Shown piece after piece: positions 19,352 to 26,414 of a stretch of 41,308 nt of DNA. The translations under genes and the position numbers were made by a program. Every line of letters begins with the position of its first letter. Positions within the stretch are counted from its first letter, which is position 1. Origin of the DNA: a virus; IMG/VR virus record IMGVR_UViG_3300045131_001386, positions 1 through 41,308 of that record, one strand, 5' to 3'. The notes beneath the pieces were generated by a model. It saw only the letters and a list, made by a program, of their open reading frames with translations, did not search any database and was not told the origin of the DNA.

Positions 19352-20299
19352 TTAGAAATCTTCCTCGAAAGAAATTGTTTCGTTTAATTTTGCTTTTTGA
19401 TACTCAACAGTTCTTGACTCAAAGAAATTTCCTTTTGTCTCAACCGCAATTTGTTCCATGAACTTAAATGGTTGTTCAACATTAAACTCCTTTTTACATC
19501 CTAGCTTAACCAATAACCCATCAACGACAAACTCAAGATATTGTTTCATTAAGTTTGAGTTCATTCCAATTAAAGATACTGGTAATGACTCGGTAATAAA
19601 TTCTTTCTCAATTTCTAATGCCGATAATAAAATCTCTCTGATTTTTTTTTCACTTGGTTTATTTTCAATGTGATTGTTTAATAGGTGAATTGCAAAGTCA
19701 CAATGTAAATTTTCATCTTTAAAGATTAATGAATTAGCATTACACAATCCTTGTAGGATACCTCTTGATTTTAACCAAAAAACTGAACAGAATGAACCTG
19801 AAAAGAAAATACCTTCAACTGCTGCAAAGGCAACCAATCTTTCTTGGAAAGATGATTTTTCAATCCAATCCAAAGCCCATTTAGCCTTTTTTTGAACTGC
19901 CGGTAAATTATCCAAAGCAGTGAAACATAGATTTTTTTCTTCTTCATTTGAAATGTATGTATCAATAAGAAGTGAATACATCAAACTATGAATGTTCTCC
20001 ATCATAAGTTGGAACCCATAAAAGAATTTTGCTTCGGGATATTGTACCTCACGATAAAAGTTTTCCGCCAAATTTTCATTAACAATACCATCAGAAGCCG
20101 CAAAGAACGATAAAATATTCTTAACGAAATATTGCTCATTTTCAGATAGATTATTCCAATCTCTGATGTCATTAGTTAAATCAATTTCTTCAGCTGTCCA
20201 CAAAGCCGCTTGGTGCATTTTGTAGTACTCCCAAATATCATTGTGCTGGATTGGGAAGATAACAAACCTATTAGGGTTCTCCATTAATATTTTTTCCAT
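19352..20299 (-). CDS. nrdB: Class Ia ribonucleoside-diphosphate reductase, small subunit
   Basis: Diiron-tyrosyl radical subunit that supplies the radical to NrdA. Numbering from ATG 20299, the iron ligands Asp70, Glu101, His104, Glu162, Glu196 and His199 and radical Tyr108 are all present. They keep constant offsets of 14 and then 42 from E. coli R2, so the core is intact. The NPNRFVIFP start and the SLLIDTY segment resemble eukaryotic-type R2 proteins, a subgroup also common in Bacteroidota. I chose ATG 20299 (315 aa). The frame is open up to 20398, but that stretch lies inside the helicase gene and encodes a low-complexity Lys/Asn/Glu extension unlike any R2. ATG 20284 is an alternative. 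The start follows a ten-A tract rather than a Shine-Dalgarno, 10 bases after the helicase stop. Confidence 0.94.
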   Translation of the reverse strand: MEKILMENPNRFVIFPIQHNDIWEYYKMHQAALWTAEEIDLTNDIRDWNNLSENEQYFVKNILSFFAASDGIVNENLAENFYREVQYPEAKFFYGFQLMMENIHSLMYSLLIDTYISNEEEKNLCFTALDNLPAVQKKAKWALDWIEKSSFQERLVAFAAVEGIFFSGSFCSVFWLKSRGILQGLCNANSLIFKDENLHCDFAIHLLNNHIENKPSEKKIREILLSALEIEKEFITESLPVSLIGMNSNLMKQYLEFVVDGLLVKLGCKKEFNVEQPFKFMEQIAVETKGNFFESRTVEYQKAKLNETISFEEDF

Positions 20300-20309
20300 A
20301 ATTTTTTTT

Positions 20310-21689
20310 TTAAGATTTTTGTTCTTGTTCTCTTTGTTTTCTTTTGTCCAACAGTTCTTTAACTCTGTCTCTTTTTCTTTCCTCTTGTTGTTCTCCAAAA
20401 CCTAAGAACGTTACAGATGACTCTGTATCAATTTCAAGTAGTTCGTTGTTGAACTTACAGTTCTCAAACACTACCCCATCTTTACCAATACGTGATTTGG
20501 TAATTGCTATTGTTGCTAAATTCATTTCTTTTTGTTGTAAAGTTTTTGCCACGGAAATGATAACGTGTCCAACTTGTGCTTTCTTAATAGAACCTCCCAT
20601 TTGGTCGTTGGTTACAACCTCAGAAGATATAGAACTTCTGTTACCCTGTGTTGCCGTCCATCCAACTAATGACAGTTCGTGACACATTGCCTCAAAACCT
20701 CTCATAACTGAACCCTCAGCTTTCCACTCGTCCTTACTTGTACTTTCCGGTACAATACAATCAATATAATCTAAAAGTACCAAGTCAATTTTTGTTCCGT
20801 CAGCAATCATTTTTCTGATTTGGTTTTTAATCTGATTCATAGTTATAGAATCTGAAGGTAGTTTTTTCATAATTAACTCATTCTTCATGGTTTCTTTAAT
20901 TTCTGTAATTTTAGACATAACCTCGTCTTTGTGTTTTACTAAATTATCAGGTTCAATTCCAGTCCAAAGTGTGAAATGCTTACGTTGTATAATTTTTGGA
21001 TTGTCCTCAAAAAAAATTTGGAGAACATTATACCCAAGATTAAACGCGGTATTGGCAATTTTTGTTAAGATGGTAGTTTTACCAACACCTGTCGGTGCAA
21101 GGATAACTCCAATTTCACCCTTTGCAAGACCTCCCTTAAGTAATCTGTCAATACCAGGTATTCCTAATGGAATTGGATGTCTAAAATCCTCATCAAGGAC
21201 TGTTTCAAGATTAGAAAAAACATCAAGGGTTCCAGTATCTTTTTCCCCAACCTGTAACGCTTCACGAACCAAACTCTCAACTTTGTCATAAGATTCAAAG
21301 TCACCTTCAGTAATAATTTTTTGGGCTTTGTCCATCGCCTTTTGTAGTTCTTGTTGTTTACAAAACTTCAACGCTTTTTCTTGAACAAATTGTGTACCCT
21401 CAAATGGTGCATCTTTTACTTTTTTAATAGTGTCAATAACAATTTTTGCAACCAATTCTTGTGAAATCTCAGATTTTACAATTTGTTCGAGAGTATCAAA
21501 ATTAGGGGTAGATTGGTATTTGGTGTGATACTCCTTGGTCATTTGCAAGATAATCTTAAAGTATTTGTTATCAAAATATGTTGTTTCAATAACATCCATA
21601 ATTGATGTTGAAAATTCTTTATTTACAATAAGTTGGTTTAAAAGTTGGATTTGGAATGTGTTTCCTAAGTAGTCAAAGTTTTTGTTCAT
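20310..21689 (-). CDS. DnaB-like replicative helicase (T4 gp41 type)
   Basis: 459 aa. The N-terminal helical domain (1-150) is joined to a RecA-like motor domain. Walker A is APTGVGKT at 198-205 and Walker B lies in the hydrophobic run ending LLDYID at 305-310. A switch region follows with TQGNRSS and then a Gln/Lys/Arg region that fits the DnaB/gp41 C-terminal motifs (H3/H4). It should form a hexamer on the lagging strand and unwind phage DNA, working with a primase not seen here. The basic, Gln/Lys/Arg/Glu-rich tail (about 430-459) may contact partners. It begins 34 bases after the preceding small gene; an imperfect GAGAG lies about 11 bases before ATG. Confidence 0.9.
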   Translation of the reverse strand: MNKNFDYLGNTFQIQLLNQLIVNKEFSTSIMDVIETTYFDNKYFKIILQMTKEYHTKYQSTPNFDTLEQIVKSEISQELVAKIVIDTIKKVKDAPFEGTQFVQEKALKFCKQQELQKAMDKAQKIITEGDFESYDKVESLVREALQVGEKDTGTLDVFSNLETVLDEDFRHPIPLGIPGIDRLLKGGLAKGEIGVILAPTGVGKTTILTKIANTAFNLGYNVLQIFFEDNPKIIQRKHFTLWTGIEPDNLVKHKDEVMSKITEIKETMKNELIMKKLPSDSITMNQIKNQIRKMIADGTKIDLVLLDYIDCIVPESTSKDEWKAEGSVMRGFEAMCHELSLVGWTATQGNRSSISSEVVTNDQMGGSIKKAQVGHVIISVAKTLQQKEMNLATIAITKSRIGKDGVVFENCKFNNELLEIDTESSVTFLGFGEQQEERKRDRVKELLDKRKQREQEQKS

Positions 21690-21723
21690 ATGATATATTT
21701 CTCTCGTCTGTTTTATTAAATAT

Positions 21724-22176
21724 TCACTTGTTTAAGTCAAATCCCAAATATTCTAAACTTAATTTTTGTTCGGAAAAAATGTCAGTTAATTCTTTTAACA
21801 TGTTTTTTAAAAATGGTCTTACGTCAACAGTATAACGAACTTTTGGTGGGAATTTTTTTCCATCAATACATCTATGACAAATTGTCTGTTCACCAATTTT
21901 AAGATAAATATTGAATTGTTCACTACCTTCAGTAAGGGATGTTTCCATGATTAACGGGTCATTGATAATTAAATTCATATTGTCCATCATATAAATTACT
22001 GTTTTCATTTTTAGGTGATACTCAAGTTCTCTTTTAAATTGTGAGATAAAATCGTATAAGTCTACGGAATTTTTTGCCTTTGGGTTATACCCTCTGACAT
22101 TAAAGAATCTTTGAACAACGATGTTATCGTTTAATGTTAATAAAAATTCTATTTTAGTGCTGTCTTGTTCTTTCAT
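21724..22176 (-). CDS. Small conserved-looking protein in replication cluster (150 aa)
   Basis: No family recognised. I set the start at ATG 22176, just after the exonuclease stop. The open frame reaches upstream to 22248, but that part encodes a Lys-rich stretch (KKRKKKHKKK) overlapping the exonuclease 3' end and looks like an out-of-frame reading of A-rich DNA. The protein has mixed alpha/beta character, with a Cys-x-x-Cys at about residues 112-115 (ICHRC) that might bind metal but lacks a visible second pair. It lies between exonuclease and helicase, so a replication or repair accessory role is plausible but unproven. Confidence 0.8.
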   Translation of the reverse strand: MKEQDSTKIEFLLTLNDNIVVQRFFNVRGYNPKAKNSVDLYDFISQFKRELEYHLKMKTVIYMMDNMNLIINDPLIMETSLTEGSEQFNIYLKIGEQTICHRCIDGKKFPPKVRYTVDVRPFLKNMLKELTDIFSEQKLSLEYLGFDLNK

Positions 22177-22178
22177 AA

Positions 22179-23183
22179 TTAATTTTTTTTTGTGTTTCTT
22201 TTTTCTTTTCTTGTTAATTTCATAAAAGGTGTTAGGAAGTTTACCCAAGCCTCGTCATTTTTTGGTAGATATTTGAAAAGTCCATCTTCCACCATCATTC
22301 TCATTAAATTTTTATATCCCCTATCTGTAGGGTCTATAGTGTCAGTTAAAATTTGTTCAACTAATTTTTTTCCATCGGTAGTGATTAAAGGGTTTGTAAG
22401 GTCGACTATCTTTTTGTTTGTTGTATAAAACTCTTCACCAAGTATAGTTGATTTTGTCTTACCAGTCAAAAGATTTGTGAATGTTTTTGAAGGTTTGTCC
22501 TGCAAAAGATTTCGAGCACAATCTAAAATTTCTTCCATAGTACAAGGTTTCTTCTGCACCTGAGGGAAAAACTTAACTAATGTTTTTTCTCCAAGTCCCT
22601 GTATTCCTTCAATATTGTCTGATTTGTCCCCCGTGAATATCTTTGTCAACAATACATTGTAGTGAGGTATATCCACTTTGTTCAGAGATATCATGTCTCC
22701 GTTTTTAAAGTACTGTTTTGTGATAGGTGAATAGATTGTCACATGTTCAGAGATAAGCTGTGTAAGGTCTTTATCCGCAGAAAAAATGATAATCTTCTCG
22801 TCTTTAGATATCTTACAATAATAAGCAATTAAGTCATCTGCCTCATTGTCGTGCATCTCAACCTGTCTTACAAATATCTCCTCAAGATATTGTTTGATTC
22901 GAGACTTCTGATACAAATACGATTCGTACTTATATTCATTCATATCGTCTTTTCGTCTGTTCGCCTTATACTGGGGGTATATAGATTTTCTGATGGATGA
23001 ATTTGAATCTCCATCCCAAAACACAACAACTTTATCATGGTTGTGTTCATTAAGAAATTTACGGAGTACACTCACAAAGTGAAATACTCCACCCACATGA
23101 GCTCCGTCGTTAAACACGTCTTTTGCTCCGTGGAATCCTATCTTAAATAAATTATCTCCGTCTACTAGTAATGTCTTAATCAC
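22179..23183 (-). CDS. rnh: 5'-3' exonuclease / RNase H (FEN family, T4 Rnh-like)
   Basis: 334 aa, near T4 RNase H (305 aa). FEN-nuclease acidic residues are visible: Asp8 in LLVDGDN, Asp57 in FWDGD, Glu114/Asp116/Asp117 in EADDL, Asp137/Asp139 in SADKD, and Asp186/Asp189 opening the helix-hairpin-helix GDKSDNIEGIQGLGEKT at 185-201. A SIYPQYKANRR motif (67-77) marks the DNA-binding arch. It would remove RNA primers and flaps during lagging-strand synthesis, as T4 RNase H does with gp32. The start is GTG at 23183; the overlapping ATG two bases upstream is followed at once by TGA. The GTG lies inside an inverted repeat. The stop lies 2 bases before the next ATG. Confidence 0.92.
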   Translation of the reverse strand: MIKTLLVDGDNLFKIGFHGAKDVFNDGAHVGGVFHFVSVLRKFLNEHNHDKVVVFWDGDSNSSIRKSIYPQYKANRRKDDMNEYKYESYLYQKSRIKQYLEEIFVRQVEMHDNEADDLIAYYCKISKDEKIIIFSADKDLTQLISEHVTIYSPITKQYFKNGDMISLNKVDIPHYNVLLTKIFTGDKSDNIEGIQGLGEKTLVKFFPQVQKKPCTMEEILDCARNLLQDKPSKTFTNLLTGKTKSTILGEEFYTTNKKIVDLTNPLITTDGKKLVEQILTDTIDPTDRGYKNLMRMMVEDGLFKYLPKNDEAWVNFLTPFMKLTRKEKRNTKKN

Positions 23184-23194
23184 ATTTGTGATTT
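23179..23194. promoter_or_regulatory. Inverted repeat over exonuclease GTG start
   Basis: A 16-base inverted repeat, AATCACA-AA-TGTGATT, covers the GTG start codon and the bases before it. In RNA the inner pairs could form a short hairpin masking the start, and in DNA it could be an operator. Perfect 7-base arms are less likely by chance than most AT-only palindromes because each arm contains two C or G positions. Function unproven. Confidence 0.35.
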
Positions 23195-23222
23195 AAATTA
23201 ATATAAAATCTTGTTACTTTTT

Positions 23223-24239
23223 TTATTCTTTTTCGTCTTTTTCTTCTTTCAAATCAAAATCACCATCAGTACCAATAATTTCTTTCCAATATTCCGCATG
23301 TTCTGTTTTGTATTTTTCAATAGATATTTTTTCTTCCGCAGCTTCTTTACCCGCCAAGAACCCATGTGGTGTTACAATTATCTTACCATCCTCATAACCC
23401 AAACCATTAATGTGATTCTTCATTACAGAAATTTTAGTTCTGATAGCAAATTTAACATTTCTTTTGTCTTTGGTTGCAGTAATCTTATTAGTTCCTGCAC
23501 CTTTTTGGTTACCAAATAAGAATACCAAAGATGAGTTTAACCAAATAGCATTTCCACCCTTCGCCATAATTTTAGGTTGTCCATATATGTTGTCAGGTAA
23601 TTCAACCCAAGGTTGGTTTACGATAATTAAAGTATTTTCATATTTTGAATCTGACCTTCTACTACCTGATATCCTTTGATTAATACCCATTCCAATTTTA
23701 TCAGATAATGCGCCAGCCGTGTGTTGCTTCCCACCTTTTCCGTCAAAAGTCATTTTGCAGGGAACGCTACCCACGCTATCCCACATTATACATAAACTAT
23801 AATCTAATTCTCCTTTTTCTTGAGCGTCAAGTAACGAATTAATATAATCAGTAATTTGTTCTATATATTCAAAATTATTATTAAATATAAAGAATCCATC
23901 CCAATCTAATTCTCCTGTTTCAGTATCAACAACTTCTTCACATTCAAACCCCATTAATTTAGCGTGCTCGAACGACCATTTCTGTTCTGTAATGATGAAT
24001 ACAGGTAGAATACCTTTCTTTTGGGCATCAACGGCAGTTTTAACTAACGCAGTTGTTTTTCCTGTGTCAGAGTGACCCAAGAACATATTTAAGTGCCCAA
24101 TTGCAGGACCTGGTAGTCCAACCGCGTCTAAGAAGTCCGGACCTAAGTCAAAAAATCTTTGTGGTTTGTATTTAGCAGAAGTAGAGAATTTTTTCTTTAC
24201 TGAGTTAAAGTCGTTTTTTTTAATTGCCATTTTCCCCAT
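23223..24239 (-). CDS. uvsX: UvsX/RecA-like recombinase
   Basis: 338 aa, typical of T4 UvsX (391) or short RecA-type phage recombinases. Walker A is GHSDTGKT at 55-62. Walker B lies in the hydrophobic strand ending MWDS at 152-155. Other RecA-core features are the conserved Glu near residue 85 (ITEQKW), a GALSDKIGMG segment in the expected DNA-binding loop L1 region, and NQPW in the L2/motif region. It forms filaments on gp32-coated ssDNA for strand exchange and recombination-dependent replication. The C-terminus is acidic (EEKDEKE), as is usual for regulating DNA binding. ATG 24239 and ATG 24230 are both possible starts; both overlap the preceding 76-aa gene. Confidence 0.9.
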   Translation of the reverse strand: MGKMAIKKNDFNSVKKKFSTSAKYKPQRFFDLGPDFLDAVGLPGPAIGHLNMFLGHSDTGKTTALVKTAVDAQKKGILPVFIITEQKWSFEHAKLMGFECEEVVDTETGELDWDGFFIFNNNFEYIEQITDYINSLLDAQEKGELDYSLCIMWDSVGSVPCKMTFDGKGGKQHTAGALSDKIGMGINQRISGSRRSDSKYENTLIIVNQPWVELPDNIYGQPKIMAKGGNAIWLNSSLVFLFGNQKGAGTNKITATKDKRNVKFAIRTKISVMKNHINGLGYEDGKIIVTPHGFLAGKEAAEEKISIEKYKTEHAEYWKEIIGTDGDFDLKEEKDEKE

Positions 24240-24450
24240 AAATATTAAAATTTATAATTGTTTGTAGTTTGTCTTTTGCGTTTGTTAATTTTTCAACTAA
24301 ATTATCCATTTCTTCTGTATGTTGTGGATGTTCTCCAATACCAACTGAGCTACTGAAATAAATGTATAATCTTGCTTCAGAATCTGATATCTCAGCCTCG
24401 TATTTTTTTATTAAAGCTGTTTTTAATTTTTCTGCGATAAATGGTTTCAT
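24220..24450 (-). CDS. Small hypothetical protein between gp32 and uvsX (76 aa)
   Basis: No family recognised. I place the start at ATG 24450, after an A-tract. An upstream in-frame ATG at 24492 would fall in the loop of the gp32 terminator and add a hydrophobic low-complexity stretch, so it is unlikely. The protein is mainly helical, with an N-terminal helix rich in Lys/Glu/Ala, a short His/Gly-rich turn (GIGEHPQH) and a C-terminal amphipathic helix. Its 3' end overlaps the uvsX start by 20 bases, so it is coupled to the recombinase. It may be a recombination or replication accessory factor; context is the only evidence. Confidence 0.75.
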   Translation of the reverse strand: MKPFIAEKLKTALIKKYEAEISDSEARLYIYFSSSVGIGEHPQHTEEMDNLVEKLTNAKDKLQTIINFNIYGENGN

Positions 24451-24476
24451 AGTGTTTTTTTTTATAAAATATAAAC

Positions 24477-24506
24477 AAAAAAACGGGAACAATAAACTGC
24501 TCCCGT
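24477..24506 (-). terminator. Rho-independent terminator after gp32
   Basis: Minus-strand stem ACGGGAGCA / TGTTCCCGT (nine pairs, one G-U) with a six-base loop, followed by seven T residues. It begins 24 bases after the gp32 stop. It would allow gp32 to be made in excess over the downstream uvsX-nrdA genes, which is useful because ssDNA-binding protein is needed in stoichiometric amounts. Confidence 0.85.
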
Positions 24507-24529
24507 CAGATTTTTTTTTAATAATTTAT

Positions 24530-25378
24530 TTAGAAAGGTAACTCTCCGTCAGCTTCGTCATTTAATTGTGGGTCAACAATTTTGGTTGTTTTACTCCCGC
24601 CAATAGATGTGGTCAATTCATCATTATTTGAATATACATATCCACCTTTTTCAGTATCCCATTTTGGAGTTTCTCCACGAGCAATCGCTTCAAGATAGTC
24701 AACAGGTTTTTTAGAATATACATCTAACCAAGTCATCTCGTCATTAATCCAAACATTAGCTTGAGCTTTGTCTTCGTGAACAGGAGCTGGGTCATCGTAC
24801 ATGATTGTAGAGATACTTGTATACTCTTTACCCGCAGGTGTCTTAGATTTACTTAATTCGATAACAAGGTCACGTCCTTTTTCAGGGTCAGTGATATCGC
24901 CTTTGTTTCTCCAAATTGGAATGATTTTATCTAAGATGCCATCATTCTTATAGTTGTGTTTAAATCTCCAAAATTTAACACCGTCTTCTTCGTGGTCTCT
25001 ATCAATCACTTTAACGATGTAGAACTTACGAGACTTGTATTGTTTTGCCAATTCTTTGTCTGATTCTTTACCTGTAGACATCAACTCTTCGTAAACCTCA
25101 TTCAAAGGTGAACGTTCGTTATCATTCTTTCCTGGGTCAAAGAATTTGTTCCATTGTCCACCAACTTGAATTTCGTGGTACCATGCTTCTTTGAATGGTG
25201 AAGAACCATCTGGTGTTGGTAGGATACGTACTCTACGTTGTCCTGATTTCTCTTTGTCAGAAAGGATACAAGCGAAATACTTTTTCATTCTTTCGTCTTG
25301 CGACATTTTGCTTTGGGCCCCGCCCCCTTGTTGTGCTTTTTCGTACTGTGCCAATACGGCGTCTAATGAACTCATCAT
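24530..25378 (-). CDS. 32: Single-stranded DNA-binding protein, gp32-like
   Basis: 282 aa (T4 gp32 is 301). The N-terminal basic segment (1-30), the YFACILSDKEKSGQRRVRILP start of the core OB-like domain and the KFWRFKHNY and KGRDLVIELSKS segments match phage gp32-type proteins. It coats ssDNA and coordinates UvsX, helicase and exonuclease, whose genes follow. Two things are odd. Only one Cys is present (near residue 36), so the T4 His/Cys zinc site is absent. The C-terminus reads DEADGELPF, resembling the bacterial SSB-Ct tip that recruits host repair proteins rather than the T4 acidic tail. It has its own promoter and terminator. ATG 25378 and 25375 are adjacent start options. Confidence 0.9.
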   Translation of the reverse strand: MMSSLDAVLAQYEKAQQGGGAQSKMSQDERMKKYFACILSDKEKSGQRRVRILPTPDGSSPFKEAWYHEIQVGGQWNKFFDPGKNDNERSPLNEVYEELMSTGKESDKELAKQYKSRKFYIVKVIDRDHEEDGVKFWRFKHNYKNDGILDKIIPIWRNKGDITDPEKGRDLVIELSKSKTPAGKEYTSISTIMYDDPAPVHEDKAQANVWINDEMTWLDVYSKKPVDYLEAIARGETPKWDTEKGGYVYSNNDELTTSIGGSKTTKIVDPQLNDEADGELPF

Positions 25379-25411
25379 GTTTTTATATATTTAAATTTAA
25401 TTTGTGTTATA

Positions 25412-25440
25412 AATATAATAAAATTCTATTGATTTGTCAA
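25412..25440 (-). promoter_or_regulatory. Sigma-70-type promoter for gp32
   Basis: On the minus strand TTGACA (25440-25435) is followed by exactly 17 bases and then TATATT (25417-25412), a near-perfect vegetative promoter. Read with Bacteroidota spacing it also has TTTG 20 bases before TATATTTA. The predicted start near 25405 gives a leader of about 27 bases to ATG 25378. It lies immediately after the terminator of the upstream gene. Confidence 0.65.
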
Positions 25441-25442
25441 AT

Positions 25443-25469
25443 AAAAAAGGTCACTTTTTGAGTGACCTT
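25443..25469 (-). terminator. Rho-independent terminator before gp32
   Basis: Minus-strand stem AAGGTCACT / AGTGACCTT (nine perfect pairs) with a five-base loop, followed by six T residues. It lies 21 bases after the stop of the 218-aa gene and isolates the structural block from the gp32 promoter just downstream. Confidence 0.85.
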
Positions 25470-25490
25470 CCATTTTATTTTATTTTAAGA

Positions 25491-26147
25491 TTATTTGTAT
25501 TTAAACTTGTCATTAATATCATTTGATTTGTTTCGAAAAGAATCTTGAATGTCATTAACATTAATGTCGGTTACATCATCAGAAGTTAAAACATATTCAT
25601 TTTTTCCTGTTTTTTCCATCTCATCAGTTTTATCATCAAAGAATTGTGATAATTTTTGGTTGAATGGATATGAGTCATAACTTCTTAGTTCCAATTTTTC
25701 TTGTGGAGTTTTTTCTCTGTATTTCTCAATTTTATTTTCAAGAGCATTTAACTTGTTCATAATTGCATCCATCTCACCTAATCTTGATTCCAATTTACCT
25801 AATTGTCCAAATAAGTTGTCAAAATAATCATCTTGTTTTGACTGAATATCTTTTTGAGCGGTAACTAAATCAGTAATATCAAGTTCTTCACTACCCTCAC
25901 TATCTTTATCTTTTTCTTCTGATTCTCCCTCGTCATCAATTTTTTCAACGTCAGGGTCATTTTCAACATCAATTGGTTCGGCGGGTGCCTCGGCGGGTGC
26001 CTCACCTGCTGCTGGTGGAGGTGGAGCTTCCCCTTCAGGAGGTAACGCTGCGTCAACAGGCGGTGGAACCGCTTCTTGTTCCAAAATATAATTATTGATA
26101 CTTCTGTATCGTTGAATTTCGCTTAATATCTTTTTATCTATACTCAT
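25491..26147 (-). CDS. Pro/Ala-rich, acidic, coiled-coil protein of unknown function (218 aa)
   Basis: No family recognised. The N-terminal helix (1-25) has a basic face. Residues about 27-58 are Pro/Ala/Glu-rich (PPPP, APAEAPAE), coded by a GC-rich patch with a tandem 12-base repeat. Residues about 59-90 are strongly acidic. Residues about 95-145 form a likely coiled coil with repeated Leu/Ile spacing, and the C-terminus is polar and helical. The layout looks like a flexible tethered linker protein, possibly a virion or assembly (scaffold-like) factor. It starts 4 bases after the 74-aa gene and ends before a strong terminator. Confidence 0.82.
   Translation of the reverse strand: MSIDKKILSEIQRYRSINNYILEQEAVPPPVDAALPPEGEAPPPPAAGEAPAEAPAEPIDVENDPDVEKIDDEGESEEKDKDSEGSEELDITDLVTAQKDIQSKQDDYFDNLFGQLGKLESRLGEMDAIMNKLNALENKIEKYREKTPQEKLELRSYDSYPFNQKLSQFFDDKTDEMEKTGKNEYVLTSDDVTDINVNDIQDSFRNKSNDINDKFKYK
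25979..26002. repeat. Tandem 12-bp GC-rich repeat (two copies)
   Basis: CGGCGGGTGCCT occurs twice head-to-tail inside the Pro/Ala-rich segment of the 218-aa protein and codes for APAE-type repeats. It is a GC-rich island in an otherwise AT-rich genome. The copy number could vary by slippage without a frameshift. Confidence 0.8.
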
Positions 26148-26151
26148 TATA

Positions 26152-26376
26152 TTATCCGTTTAATAATTGTTTTATACCTTTAGATGTTTCAACTCTAACT
26201 TTTCTATTGGCGGTTGTTTGGTGTCCGGCTCTTTCAATAAGACCATCTTTTTCTCTTACGGTATAACAATCTCCCGTATCTAAATCACAAACTTGTTTAG
26301 TTCCGTCTCCGTTATCTTCTTGTGAAAATCTTGTAGATTTACCAAGGTAGTTGTCTAATGTTGTTTTAATGTCCAT
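26152..26376 (-). CDS. Small hypothetical protein with paired cysteines (74 aa)
   Basis: No family recognised. A central QVCDLDTGDCYTVREKDG segment has two Cys seven residues apart and looks like a compact beta-hairpin. The remainder is polar and Lys/Thr-rich, with no signal peptide. The leader carries TATTTATA and TAAAGATA before ATG 26376, as for two large late genes. It is probably cotranscribed with the 218-aa gene 4 bases downstream. A virion or assembly role is suggested only by context. Confidence 0.75.
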   Translation of the reverse strand: MDIKTTLDNYLGKSTRFSQEDNGDGTKQVCDLDTGDCYTVREKDGLIERAGHQTTANRKVRVETSKGIKQLLNG

Positions 26377-26389
26377 AATTATCTTTATA

Positions 26390-26397
26390 TATAAATA
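26390..26397 (-). promoter_or_regulatory. TATTTATA late-leader element before 74-aa gene
   Basis: Minus strand TATTTATA, then TATAAAGATAATT, then ATG. The block closely matches those before the 1695-aa and 1718-aa genes. It lacks a -35 box, as phage late promoters often do. Confidence 0.4.
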
Positions 26398-26414
26398 TAT
26401 CGTTATTTGTTAAA

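Noticed and set aside
20300-20398. Upstream extension of nrdB over the helicase 3' end
   Set aside because: The 33 extra codons give a Lys/Asn/Glu-rich string with no R2 likeness and lie inside the helicase gene; the R2 fold begins near ATG 20299.
20887-21291. Plus-strand open frame (134 codons) within the helicase gene
   Set aside because: Shadow of the helicase, which has intact Walker motifs on the other strand.
22177-22248. Upstream extension of the 150-aa gene
   Set aside because: It codes for a Lys-rich low-complexity stretch from A-rich DNA of the exonuclease gene; ATG 22176 sits just after that stop.
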